A DNA stretch of 64,000 nucleotides. It comes from Clostridiales bacterium (lineage in GTDB: Bacteria; Bacillota; Clostridia; Peptostreptococcales; Anaerovoracaceae). The position numbers and the translations under genes were made by a program. Location of the stretch: positions 4,182,929-4,246,928 of the forward strand of contig CP042469.1 in assembly GCA_015243575.1 (NCBI GenBank). The letters are read 5' to 3'. The notes below the pieces were generated by a model that saw only the letters and a program-made list of their open reading frames with translations, searched no databases and was not told the DNA's origin. Shown one piece after another: positions 1 to 8,386 of this stretch (its first letter is position 1; every line of letters starts with the position of its first letter).

Positions 1-1
1 G

Positions 2-1042
2 TATGATTATCTGCCTGGCCTGATCAGCTTGAAAAAGCCTGTCTCAGATTTTGCCGGGAGGATTGACTTAGTTGTGGTTCTGGGCGGGGACGACTTTACA
101 GAGGACTATGGATGGAAAGCCCCGGTCGTGTATGCTCTTCAATTTGTTCTTCTGAGAAAAGCGGGGCTTCGCGTAGTAATGCTGGGTCAGACAATGGGGC
201 CCTTTCGCTCTTTTCGTGTACCGATCATGAGATTGCTGCTTGCGAGAATGAATAGGATCTACACGAGAGACCATTTGACCTTAAACTATCTGGAGGGATT
301 GGGTCTGAACAACGTGGGAACGATGGATGACCTTGCCATGCTTCCCCTCACAAGGCAGGAGGAAGCATCTGCAAGGCAGGAGCAACTACCTGCGCAGCCT
401 GGGGCGTATATCACTTATTGTCCCAGTGAGCTGATTTACCGGTATACCAGGGAAGGAAGCAGAGAACGTTGGATTCAATTTAATTTGTTTCTGCTGGATG
501 CGGTTCTCCGCAGGTATCCGGATAAAAAGCTGCTGCTCCTTGCCCATGTACTGAAGCCGGATCATGTGGATGACCGAAGAGCGGTGAGAGAACTTAAGGA
601 GCTGCTGGAGGAAAAGCATCACGGAAGAATTCTCATTGCTGATTATGAACAATATCCATTTGAGGCTAGGGCACTAATCAAAAAATCATACTTTATGATT
701 GCTGCCCGGATGCACGGCTCCGTATCGGCACTCCAATGCGGCGTGCCTTCGCTGACTTTATCCTACAGTTCAAAGTTCTGGGGGGTCATAGGCGAGAGCT
801 ATGGCATGAGAGATTACATCCTTGATGTGAGACAAATGGATGATCGCCAGCTGAGAGAGAGGACCTTGCATATGCTGGATCAGTTGGAGGCGAACTTGGA
901 TCTCATCAGAAAAACCTTAAAATACAAACATACATCGGCGGAAAAGAGCATTGTCAGTGCCTTGCGGGAAATTGCAGCGCTAGACCAAACCTGCGGCTGT
1001 GGCAACACTGCCTCAGGCGGACCGAATGCGGAAGGAAGGTAG
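2..1042 (+). CDS. Polysaccharide pyruvyl transferase family protein, 5' end cut by window
   Basis: The frame is open from the first bases of the window to the stop at 1040-1042, so the true start probably lies upstream; the first possible in-window start is a TTG at 29. Motifs typical of the pyruvyl transferase (WcaK/CsaB-like) fold are visible: VVVLGGDDFTEDYGWK near the start, a YTRDHLTLNYLEGLG segment and the late ARMHGSVSALQCGVPS block, which matches the usual R-x-H-G signature. Enzymes of this family add ketal pyruvate to sugars of cell-wall or exopolysaccharides in the cytoplasm. The flippase gene starts 6 bp downstream, so a role in a surface glycan is well supported. The sugar acceptor cannot be told from sequence. 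Confidence 0.85.
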   Translation, partial: YDYLPGLISLKKPVSDFAGRIDLVVVLGGDDFTEDYGWKAPVVYALQFVLLRKAGLRVVMLGQTMGPFRSFRVPIMRLLLARMNRIYTRDHLTLNYLEGLGLNNVGTMDDLAMLPLTRQEEASARQEQLPAQPGAYITYCPSELIYRYTREGSRERWIQFNLFLLDAVLRRYPDKKLLLLAHVLKPDHVDDRRAVRELKELLEEKHHGRILIADYEQYPFEARALIKKSYFMIAARMHGSVSALQCGVPSLTLSYSSKFWGVIGESYGMRDYILDVRQMDDRQLRERTLHMLDQLEANLDLIRKTLKYKHTSAEKSIVSALREIAALDQTCGCGNTASGGPNAEGR

Positions 1043-1048
1043 CAGATT

Positions 1049-2599
1049 TTGAAGACAGATCAAATAAAAGCCGGCGCATTTCTTTCCTACCTATCTCTCT
1101 TTCTGAATACGCTGGTGAGCTTGCTTTATACACCATATATGCTGTTTCAAATGGGACAATCGGAATATGGACTGTACTCACTGGCAGTGACTGTAGTAGG
1201 CTACCTCGCCGTACTCGATTTTGGATTTGGAAGCGCTGTCATCAGGTATACGGCAAAATACAAAGCGTTACATAATAAGGAAAAGGAATTCAATCTCAAT
1301 GGGATGTTTCTTGTGATCTATACCCTGATCGGTCTGGTGACGGCAGGAATCGGAGCACTGGTCTATTTAAATGCGGACAATATGTTTGCTGCACATTTGA
1401 CCTTGGAGGAAATTGGAAAAGCGAAAATCATTATCTTATTGCTGGTTCTGAACTTGTCCGTATCCTTCCCCCTATGTATTTTCAGCTCCATTATCAGCGC
1501 ATATGAGGAATTTATCTATGCCAATCTGATCAACATCGTTAGGATCCTTTTGGGACCCTGTGTGTTGATTCCACTTCTGCTGATGGGATATCGGGCTGTC
1601 GGCATGGCGGCAGCCACGACGGTAATTAACCTGTGCATTCTCATGGTCAACATGTGGTTTTGTCTCACAAGGCTGAAGATTAAATTCTATTTCAACCATC
1701 GGGATCTCAAGCTGTTCATGGAGATTTGCGCCTTTTCCTTTTATGGATTCTTGAATATTATCGTCGATAGAATCACTTGGAGCTCCGGACATTTTATTCT
1801 GGGTGTGGTCTCGGGAACCGTCGCGGTGGCTGTTTACGCCATTGCAATACAGGTCAACAACTACTACCTTGCCTTCTCTACAGCTCTGTCGGGATTATTC
1901 CTGCCAAAGCTTACTGCCATGGTTACAAACGGGGCAACAGATCATGATTTTTCCGAACTCTTTATCAAGATCGGAAGAATTCAGTATTTGATTATCGCTT
2001 ATATTTTGGGTGGGTTTTTGTGCGTGGGACAAGATTTTATCGATGCATGGGCTGGGCCGGGTTATGAAGAGGCTTATTTCATTGCTTGCCTCTTAATGAT
2101 TCCAGTGACCATTCCTCTGGTACAAAATACAGGAATCAGCATCCTCCAGGCACAGAACCGTCAACGGTTTCGCTCCATTACATATTTGATCCTGGCGGTA
2201 GTAAATATTGCTTTGAGTATCCCGCTGGGGATGCTTTACGGCGGGATCGGGTGTGCTGTCGGTACTGCTGCTGCACTGATTTTCGGAAGCGTTCTCATTA
2301 TGAACATCTACTACTATAAAGTCATTCATTTGGATATTCCAAGATTCTGGAGAGAGATTGCACGAATGACCATGCCGGCGATTTGTGCCCTTGCAATCTG
2401 TTTTATATTCAGGGGACTGGGAGAAGAAGGGGCGGTTCTTACAATCCTTTTGAATGGGTGCATCTATACGGCGGCATATTTTCCGTTGATGTGGTTCTTC
2501 GGAATGAATCCCTACGAACGGGAACTGGTTGTTCTATACGGAGGGAAAGGAAAGCAGCTGCTGATTCGCTTGGTTATGAGGAGGAAGTGCTATGATTGA
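1049..2599 (+). CDS. Polysaccharide flippase (MOP/Wzx-like membrane transporter)
   Basis: A 516-residue, strongly hydrophobic protein with about 12-14 predicted membrane helices and no signal peptide beyond the first helix. The opening KAGAFLSYLSLFLNTLVSLLY and the later FGFGSAVIRYTAKYKA pattern are typical of polysaccharide biosynthesis/oligosaccharide flippases of the MATE-MOP superfamily. The start is a TTG at 1049 with AAGGAAGG nine bases upstream. It follows the pyruvyl transferase by 6 bp and overlaps the next gene by 8 bp, so translation is probably coupled. The likely role is moving a lipid-linked glycan across the membrane. The substrate is unknown. Confidence 0.85.
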   Translation: MKTDQIKAGAFLSYLSLFLNTLVSLLYTPYMLFQMGQSEYGLYSLAVTVVGYLAVLDFGFGSAVIRYTAKYKALHNKEKEFNLNGMFLVIYTLIGLVTAGIGALVYLNADNMFAAHLTLEEIGKAKIIILLLVLNLSVSFPLCIFSSIISAYEEFIYANLINIVRILLGPCVLIPLLLMGYRAVGMAAATTVINLCILMVNMWFCLTRLKIKFYFNHRDLKLFMEICAFSFYGFLNIIVDRITWSSGHFILGVVSGTVAVAVYAIAIQVNNYYLAFSTALSGLFLPKLTAMVTNGATDHDFSELFIKIGRIQYLIIAYILGGFLCVGQDFIDAWAGPGYEEAYFIACLLMIPVTIPLVQNTGISILQAQNRQRFRSITYLILAVVNIALSIPLGMLYGGIGCAVGTAAALIFGSVLIMNIYYYKVIHLDIPRFWREIARMTMPAICALAICFIFRGLGEEGAVLTILLNGCIYTAAYFPLMWFFGMNPYERELVVLYGGKGKQLLIRLVMRRKCYD

Positions 2600-3833
2600 C
2601 CAAATCGGAACCAGCTTTTGTACTGGCTGCAAGATGTGCGGTGACCTATGTCCCTGCGAAGCAATTTCCTTTGCAACCGATAAAAGAGGATTCTGGTACC
2701 CCGTCGTGGATCCTGAAACATGCATTGGCTGCGGTGTTTGTATCGAAGCCTGCCCTGAATCCGGTAAATGCCTTTTCCACAGAGATCTTGGCGGGTCATT
2801 GCGCTGTCAGTGGAGTATGAATCCCCCCACAGTGTATGCTGCATGGGTGAAAGACAATCTGCTCAGATTGAGGAGTACCTCCGGCGGACTTTTTTCCGCT
2901 CTGGCCGGAGACTGCCTTGCCAGAGGCGGTGCCGTAGCAGCCTGCCGGTATACGGAAGACTGGAAAGGAGCGTTTCATTGGGTTTGCCAGACTCAGGAGG
3001 AACTGGAAATGCTCATAGGATCGAAGTACTTCCAAAGTGATACCGGAGGAATTTTTCGAGAAATAAAATCCCTTTTAGATCGGGATGTGGAGGTTTTGTT
3101 CTGCGGTACTCCTTGTCAGAGCGCGGCATTGCAGAGTTTTCTTGGAACCTTTTATGACAAGCTGACAACGGTTGACTTTGTCTGCAGGGGGATTAATTCG
3201 CCTGAGGTATACCGCCGATATCTTTCTGAGCTTGAGGAGAAATACCAGTCACCAGTAAAATCGGTTCATATGAAGAATAAGCGTCTGGGCTGGGAGAGCC
3301 TTGGTTTCTCCGTCAGATTTCAAAATGGAAAGGAGTACTTCCGGCAGGGGAAGGATGATGCATGGGTACGTGGATATCTGAAAAAAAGCCTGTTTACAAG
3401 ACCCTCCTGCTTTTCCTGCAAATACAAATCACTGAATCGCATTTCCGATATCACCATCGGAGACTTTTGGGGGATCGGATCCGTACAAAAGGAGGATCTG
3501 TTTCAGGGCATTTCTCTTGTCATCGTGAACTCCAGGCGAGGAGAGCTGCAGTTTGAAAGAATCAAGGATGGCATCGTCTGGGAAAGGCGATCGCTGGAAG
3601 AAGCAGCAGAGGGTAATTCCAGCCTATTGATGAACGATTTGGATGATGAAGGAGGGAAACAGTTCTATGAGCTGTTGGAAACGATGAAGGTATCACAGGC
3701 AGTTGACGTATGCCTTAAGCTCCGGTTTCCATATCTTACGAAGAAGCTCCCCAGCCTTAGAACGCGGCTTCCGCTTTCCCAGCCAGTACAGCTTGTGAGA
3801 ACATTCTGCCAAACCGTCAGGAGGAAGCTATGA
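2592..3833 (+). CDS. Coenzyme F420 hydrogenase/dehydrogenase beta-subunit family Fe-S protein
   Basis: A 413-residue protein with two N-terminal [4Fe-4S] ferredoxin motifs, CTGCKMCGDLCP and CIGCGVCIEACP, followed by FrhB-type N- and C-terminal domains (FCGTPCQSAALQSFLG and FVCRGINSPEVYRRYL blocks, then a SCKY...DITIGDFWG region). Members are common beside pyruvyl transferases in glycan loci of Firmicutes and Bacteroidetes, where their exact reaction is generally unknown; reduction of a sugar or polyprenyl intermediate is possible but unproven. The ATG at 2592 overlaps the flippase stop, and the stop overlaps the next start (ATGA, 3830-3833). Function in this glycan pathway is an inference from context. 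Confidence 0.8.
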   Translation: MIDQIGTSFCTGCKMCGDLCPCEAISFATDKRGFWYPVVDPETCIGCGVCIEACPESGKCLFHRDLGGSLRCQWSMNPPTVYAAWVKDNLLRLRSTSGGLFSALAGDCLARGGAVAACRYTEDWKGAFHWVCQTQEELEMLIGSKYFQSDTGGIFREIKSLLDRDVEVLFCGTPCQSAALQSFLGTFYDKLTTVDFVCRGINSPEVYRRYLSELEEKYQSPVKSVHMKNKRLGWESLGFSVRFQNGKEYFRQGKDDAWVRGYLKKSLFTRPSCFSCKYKSLNRISDITIGDFWGIGSVQKEDLFQGISLVIVNSRRGELQFERIKDGIVWERRSLEEAAEGNSSLLMNDLDDEGGKQFYELLETMKVSQAVDVCLKLRFPYLTKKLPSLRTRLPLSQPVQLVRTFCQTVRRKL

Positions 3834-4513
3834 TTCGCAAAATTAAGGATCTATTGATCTATGTAGATTTAATCAAACTCTTTTATTACAACATAATCAG
3901 CAAAAGCATCATACGGCAAAGAGGCAGCTATCTTATCCCATATAAGAACGCTGTAATCAATATCCACAAAACCGCCAGACTGCAGATTAAGAACGGAAGT
4001 ATTCGGCTTGGTGATGTGAAGCTGAGAGGTTCCAGGGCAGAAACCTATCTGAAGATGGATCAAAATGCTCAGTGGTTTTCTGATGGTGGTGCCGAGCTGT
4101 TTTACAACACCAAGGTTGATATTCAACAAGATGGGGTATTTCAATCGGGCTTTTTCAGCGCAAATTGCGGTACTGTCATCGTATGCTCGAAAAAGATAAC
4201 CTTCGGAAACAATATCATGCTCGGCAGAAATATTACGATTTACGACAGTGACCACCATCAGATGACAGACCGGCACGGACATATGATCAATTATGACGCT
4301 GAAGTCACTTTGGAGGATTCCGTTTGGCTTACTTCAAATATCACAGTGCAGCGGGGCGTGACCATAGGCACCGGATCCATCGTGGGAGCACATACATTGG
4401 TTAAAAGGGAAATTCCGCCGTATTCTCTTGCAGAGGGAAACGTCGGATTAAAGATTACAGCCATCGATAAGATCACCGGATGGAAACGGGATAGTACTCA
4501 TAAGAGAGATTAA
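3830..4513 (+). CDS. Left-handed beta-helix (hexapeptide) acyltransferase, WbbJ/maltose-acetyltransferase-like
   Basis: A 227-residue protein with hexapeptide-repeat periodicity from about residue 60 on (FGNNIMLGRNITIYDSDHH, VWLTSNITVQRGVTIGTG, GSIVGAHTLVKREIPPYSL). The DSDHH segment matches the catalytic-histidine loop of xenobiotic/sugar O-acetyltransferases. The gene overlaps the previous one by ATGA and is followed after 13 bp by an acyl carrier protein gene. That arrangement suggests the acyl donor may be an acyl-ACP rather than acetyl-CoA. The acceptor is presumably a sugar of the exported glycan. Confidence 0.82.
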   Translation: MIRKIKDLLIYVDLIKLFYYNIISKSIIRQRGSYLIPYKNAVINIHKTARLQIKNGSIRLGDVKLRGSRAETYLKMDQNAQWFSDGGAELFYNTKVDIQQDGVFQSGFFSANCGTVIVCSKKITFGNNIMLGRNITIYDSDHHQMTDRHGHMINYDAEVTLEDSVWLTSNITVQRGVTIGTGSIVGAHTLVKREIPPYSLAEGNVGLKITAIDKITGWKRDSTHKRD

Positions 4514-4526
4514 GGAGGGAACTCAA

Positions 4527-4823
4527 ATGAAAGAGACTGTAGAAGAATTGATTCAGGAAGCTATTCTCGAGCTCAACGAGCAGCTGGATGAGGACAGAAA
4601 GATTTCGTACAGCGAGGATTTAAAGCTGATCGGTGTAAACGCCGCCCTTGAATCCATCTCGTTTGTCACTCTGATTGCGATTCTTGAAGATCTGATCAGT
4701 GACAGACTAGGCAAGAATATCCTCATCGTAAATGACAGAGCCTTTTCACAAGAAAGGAGTCCATTCCGCTCCGTCGAGTCGTTGTCTGATTATGTAACAG
4801 GACTCCTGCATGAAACGGAATAG
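4527..4823 (+). CDS. Acyl carrier protein-like (phosphopantetheine-binding) protein
   Basis: A 98-residue acidic helical protein. The segment ALESISFVTLIAILEDLI aligns with the ACP core (D-S-L-D...ELVMALEE), putting the probable phosphopantetheine serine at about residue 43 within ALESIS. The usual DSL motif is therefore changed to ESI and should be treated as probable, not certain. A strong AAGGAGGG lies 7 bases before the ATG. It sits between an acyltransferase gene and SDR and AMP-ligase genes, the set needed to load, reduce and transfer an acyl group. It is distinct from a housekeeping AcpP in sequence and context. Confidence 0.72.
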   Translation: MKETVEELIQEAILELNEQLDEDRKISYSEDLKLIGVNAALESISFVTLIAILEDLISDRLGKNILIVNDRAFSQERSPFRSVESLSDYVTGLLHETE

Positions 4824-4835
4824 AGGTGAAGCAAG

Positions 4836-5531
4836 ATGGTCATCGTCATCACCGGTGCGAGTAAGGGCATCGGACTTGCGCTTGTAAAGCATTACATAGA
4901 AAATGATCATACCGTAATCGGCTGCAGCAGAACCAAACCGGATTTTGAGCACGAGCACTTTTGCCATTACCTCGGGGATGTGACAAATTATGATGAGGTT
5001 CAGAAATTTGCGTTTGAGGTTGCCAACGCTCATCCCGTTGTAGATGTGCTGATCAATAATGCGGGAGCAGCGTCTATGAACCATTTTATACTGACAGATC
5101 CCCGCTCAGCAGAAAGGCTGATGCGAATAAATTATCTGAGCGCATTTGCCTGCTCCCGTGGATTCATCAGGCTCTTAAGGAAATCCGAGCACCCACGCAT
5201 TATCAATTTTACCACGGTAGCGGTTCCCCTTAATCTGGAAGGTGAATTGGCCTACGGTGCATCAAAAGCAGCAGTCGAGAGCCTGACCAAAGTGTTGTCA
5301 AAGGAGCTGGGATCTTTCCGGATTACTGTGAATGCTGTGGGACCAGCGCCCACAAAGACCAACCTGATTGCCAATGTCCCCAAGCATAAGCTTGAAAAAA
5401 TACTGGAGCAGCAGGCAATCCGGCGCTTTGCTGAATTTGAGGACATCGTACAGGTCATCGATTTTTATATGAATCCCAAAAGTGATTTTATAACAGGGCA
5501 AATCATCTATTTAGGCGGTATCTGCAGATGA
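4836..5531 (+). CDS. SDR-family oxidoreductase (FabG-like 3-oxoacyl-ACP reductase candidate)
   Basis: A 231-residue classical short-chain dehydrogenase. It shows the nucleotide-binding GASKGIGLAL motif at the very N-terminus, NNAGAAS in the middle and the catalytic YGASKAA (Tyr-x3-Lys). A GAGGTG ribosome site precedes the ATG. It is flanked by the ACP gene (12 bp upstream) and the acyl ligase (4-bp overlap downstream), so reduction of an ACP-bound 3-oxoacyl group is the natural inference. A sugar-modifying role cannot be excluded. Confidence 0.85.
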   Translation: MVIVITGASKGIGLALVKHYIENDHTVIGCSRTKPDFEHEHFCHYLGDVTNYDEVQKFAFEVANAHPVVDVLINNAGAASMNHFILTDPRSAERLMRINYLSAFACSRGFIRLLRKSEHPRIINFTTVAVPLNLEGELAYGASKAAVESLTKVLSKELGSFRITVNAVGPAPTKTNLIANVPKHKLEKILEQQAIRRFAEFEDIVQVIDFYMNPKSDFITGQIIYLGGICR

Positions 5532-6916
5532 ACATTGATTTTATCGAAAACATCCTCGAGGATTGTAAAGAAAATCTTGCAGTAATTACGCCGGAGAAAG
5601 CATATACATATGAAGACATCAAGCAAAAGTTAAAGGCCTGCCAGCTGTATTTAGAGGAACATGGAGTGAAGTCTGGAAGTGTCACCGGTATTTACGCTGA
5701 TTATTCAGCAGAAGCCATTGCCCTGCTGCTGGCTTTAATCGAGCGAGACTGCATCATCGTACCCATCTCTAAGACGGTGAAAAACAGCCACAGACTGATT
5801 GAGATTGCTCAGTGCGAAAATGTTTTTGACTGCGACACTGGCTTTGACTGCGACACTGCCATTGGGACCTTTGCCGGAGCCAAAGAGAATGGGCAGGATG
5901 AGATCCGATTTCGGACTACGGAGGTGAAGGCGGATCACGCGATGCTCCTCGAATTGAAAAAAAAGGGTGTCCCGGGATTAATCCTTTTTTCATCCGGTAC
6001 CACTGGCGAACCGAAAGCCGCACTTCACGATCTGTCGAGACTGCTGGAAAAGTTCAAAAGGCCGGGGAAAAGCTTAAAAACGATTTCATTTTTGCTATTT
6101 GATCACATCGGCGGATTTAATACTCTGCTGCACACGATCAGCCATGGGGGAACCATTGTCACTACGCCAAGCCGTATGCCGGAAGCCGTTTGTGCTGTTA
6201 TTGAAAGGGAAAGGATCGAGTTACTGCCTACAACACCGACTTTTCTAAATATGGTGTTGCTGAACAAGCTCTACGAAAGATATGACCTCTCCTGCTTGAA
6301 AATAATTACCTACGGAACTGAATCAATGCCCGAGCATACGTTGAAACTGCTGTCCGCGATCCTGCCTCATACGGTTTTCAAGCAAACCTACGGTTTGTCG
6401 GAAGTAGGAATTCTCTCTACCAAATCAGAGGGATCCGACTCCCTATGGATGAAGATCGGGGGTGAGGGATATGAAACAAAGGTTGTGGAAGATGTGCTTT
6501 TTATCAGAGCGGAGTCTGCGATGACAGGATATCTGAATGCCCCTTCTCCTTTCGACGAAGAGGGCTGGTTTGACACGAAGGATCGTGTAGAGCTTAAGGA
6601 CGGGTATCTGAAAATTCTCGGCAGGACCACCGATTTGATCAATGTAGGCGGCGAGAAGGTATATCCCATAGAAATTGAAAGTGTCCTTCTTCAGCTTGAC
6701 GGCGTCCTGGATGCAAGAGTATATGGTGAGAAAAACCCGATTATGGGAAATACCGTAGCGGCGGAGGTGCAGGTTGCATCCCATAACAATAGCAGAGATT
6801 TTATTAAAGCATTGAGAAATCACTGTGGTGAGCATTTGGAAAAATACAAACGGCCCGTGCATTTCTTCTTAACGGAGTCCATACTGTGCGGGGATCGGCT
6901 GAAAAAGAAGCGTTAA
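5528..6916 (+). CDS. AMP-dependent acyl-CoA/acyl-ACP ligase
   Basis: A 462-residue ANL-superfamily adenylating enzyme. The P-loop LILFSSGTTGEPKAALHD, the QTYGLSEVG motif and the C-terminal ILGRTTDLINVGGEKVYP hinge are present, with a lysine-rich end that may supply the C-terminal catalytic lysine. It is somewhat shorter than typical acyl-CoA synthetases (about 500-550 residues). The ATG overlaps the SDR stop (ATGA, 5528-5531). Given the adjacent ACP gene, the expected job is to activate a carboxylic acid and load it on the ACP. The acid is not predictable from sequence. Confidence 0.85.
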   Translation: MNIDFIENILEDCKENLAVITPEKAYTYEDIKQKLKACQLYLEEHGVKSGSVTGIYADYSAEAIALLLALIERDCIIVPISKTVKNSHRLIEIAQCENVFDCDTGFDCDTAIGTFAGAKENGQDEIRFRTTEVKADHAMLLELKKKGVPGLILFSSGTTGEPKAALHDLSRLLEKFKRPGKSLKTISFLLFDHIGGFNTLLHTISHGGTIVTTPSRMPEAVCAVIERERIELLPTTPTFLNMVLLNKLYERYDLSCLKIITYGTESMPEHTLKLLSAILPHTVFKQTYGLSEVGILSTKSEGSDSLWMKIGGEGYETKVVEDVLFIRAESAMTGYLNAPSPFDEEGWFDTKDRVELKDGYLKILGRTTDLINVGGEKVYPIEIESVLLQLDGVLDARVYGEKNPIMGNTVAAEVQVASHNNSRDFIKALRNHCGEHLEKYKRPVHFFLTESILCGDRLKKKR

Positions 6917-6939
6917 AGCAGAAAAAGGGGGAGTTTATT

Positions 6940-8274
6940 TTGCTGAAGGTTAAGCGATTCAAGCCAGAAATGATATTACTGATGATGATTCTGTTATTCA
7001 TATCCATAACGGTGCTGCTGATCAGCCGCACGTATGAGACCTCTTGTATTGGTGCCTATCAATATGTTGCTTTGGGTGACTCATATTCCTCCGGTCAGAC
7101 GCCTTACGGAGATCATGAGGGATATGGATATTCGGATTTCATCAAAGATAAGCTGGCAGAGGCTGGGATTTTGAAGGAATACAGCAAGAAGGGCGTTTCC
7201 GGATATACAACAGAAGATGTGCTTCAGCAGCTGCCGTCCATCCGCAGGCTCCTTGCAGAGGCAGATATTATAACGCTGGACGTAGGAATTAACGATATCC
7301 AGTATTTGGATGAATTTAAAGAGTATCGGAGGAAGCCATCGCCGGAAAATCTGGAAGTCCTAAAAACAGCAGTTGCACTGCAGGTTCCTGAGATTACAAG
7401 GAATTTAAAGCAGATCATCGATGACATCAACACTGCTGATACAGATTCCCGACCAGCCATCTATCTGATGGGTTATTTTAATGCTTATCCCTATCTGCCT
7501 GAATTGGAATCCGTCATAAACAGCCTGAATGATGGGATTCTCAGCGTGGCCATTGAAACGGGCGTATCGTATGTTCACACCAAAGATGTTATGGATCAAG
7601 ACTTGAAACGTTATCTTCCGGGAGATACACATCCAACTGTGGAAGGTTACCAGATCATTGCCGAGGAGTTTTGGAAGTCCATCTATAAAGACTTTATAAC
7701 AAAGCCATTGGCCGATCGTTCTTTGGTCGATGTGAAAGGGCACTGGGCCGAAGCGCAAATCAATAAATCCTTGGAGGAAGGAATCATTACGGGATTTTCC
7801 GATGGTTCCTTTCGTCCCGACAGGGCAGTCTCCAGGGCGGAATTTATTACGATTATTAATCGGTATTTTCATCAGACAGAAAAGACTGAGATTTCCTTTT
7901 CCGATGTGCCAGAGCATGCATGGTATCGCACTGAACTTGAAATTGCTGCCAAATCCGGCTATGTTGCTGGAAATCAAACCGGCAGCTTCAACGCAAATGA
8001 AAAGGTGACGCGGCAGGAAGCCTCGGTTATTTTTGCAAAGAAGATGGGGTTTTCGCTGTCTGCGGAAAACAGCGAGGCAGAACAATATGAGGATTGGAAG
8101 GAAATCCCCGACTGGAGCCTTCCTTCTGTCAATGCGATGATAAAACACGGAATTATGAAGGGTTATCCAGACAACCGATTTCACTGTCAGGGTTTTGTAA
8201 CCAGAGCGGAAGTTTTGACCATGCTTGACAAACTTGCGGGTCAGATGGATTCTGATGGTGACCCGATAGAATAA
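6940..8274 (+). CDS. SLH-anchored SGNH/GDSL hydrolase
   Basis: A secreted wall protein of about 444 residues. An N-terminal membrane/signal segment (MILLMMILLFISITVLLIS) is followed by an SGNH hydrolase domain with block I YVALGDSYSSGQ, block III DVGINDI and block V GDTHPTVEG, then three SLH domains (GHWAEAQI...SRAEF, FSDVPEHAW...TRQEAS and a third ending VTRAEV). The start chosen is the TTG at 6940, because AAAGGGGGAG lies 7 bases upstream; an upstream in-frame ATG at 6886 lies inside the ligase gene and lacks a site. SLH domains bind pyruvylated secondary wall polymer, which fits the pyruvyl transferase at the head of the cluster. Probable role: de-O-acylation of a wall or surface glycan. 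Confidence 0.85.
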   Translation: MLKVKRFKPEMILLMMILLFISITVLLISRTYETSCIGAYQYVALGDSYSSGQTPYGDHEGYGYSDFIKDKLAEAGILKEYSKKGVSGYTTEDVLQQLPSIRRLLAEADIITLDVGINDIQYLDEFKEYRRKPSPENLEVLKTAVALQVPEITRNLKQIIDDINTADTDSRPAIYLMGYFNAYPYLPELESVINSLNDGILSVAIETGVSYVHTKDVMDQDLKRYLPGDTHPTVEGYQIIAEEFWKSIYKDFITKPLADRSLVDVKGHWAEAQINKSLEEGIITGFSDGSFRPDRAVSRAEFITIINRYFHQTEKTEISFSDVPEHAWYRTELEIAAKSGYVAGNQTGSFNANEKVTRQEASVIFAKKMGFSLSAENSEAEQYEDWKEIPDWSLPSVNAMIKHGIMKGYPDNRFHCQGFVTRAEVLTMLDKLAGQMDSDGDPIE

Positions 8275-8281
8275 AATATAC

Positions 8282-8309
8282 TTCACAGATCACAGGAATA
8301 TGGTATGAT
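8282..8309 (+). promoter_or_regulatory. Putative sigma-A promoter of the CbiE/CbiT-like gene
   Basis: TTCACA and TATGAT separated by 16 bp lie just after the SLH-esterase stop. A short hairpin (CCGGCT/AGCCGG, 8343-8360) sits in the leader just before the AGGAGG of the next gene. Confidence 0.5.
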
Positions 8310-8386
8310 GATTACGATGAGAGCAATGCTGCTGCTTCCGCACCGGCTACTTAGAGCCGGCGGCTGTTCAATAGGAGGATGTGACT

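Noticed and set aside
7405-8286. 293-residue open frame on the minus strand across the SLH-esterase gene
   Set aside because: Full overlap with a well-supported + strand gene with clear SGNH and SLH motifs; the minus frame has no ribosome site or recognisable domain.
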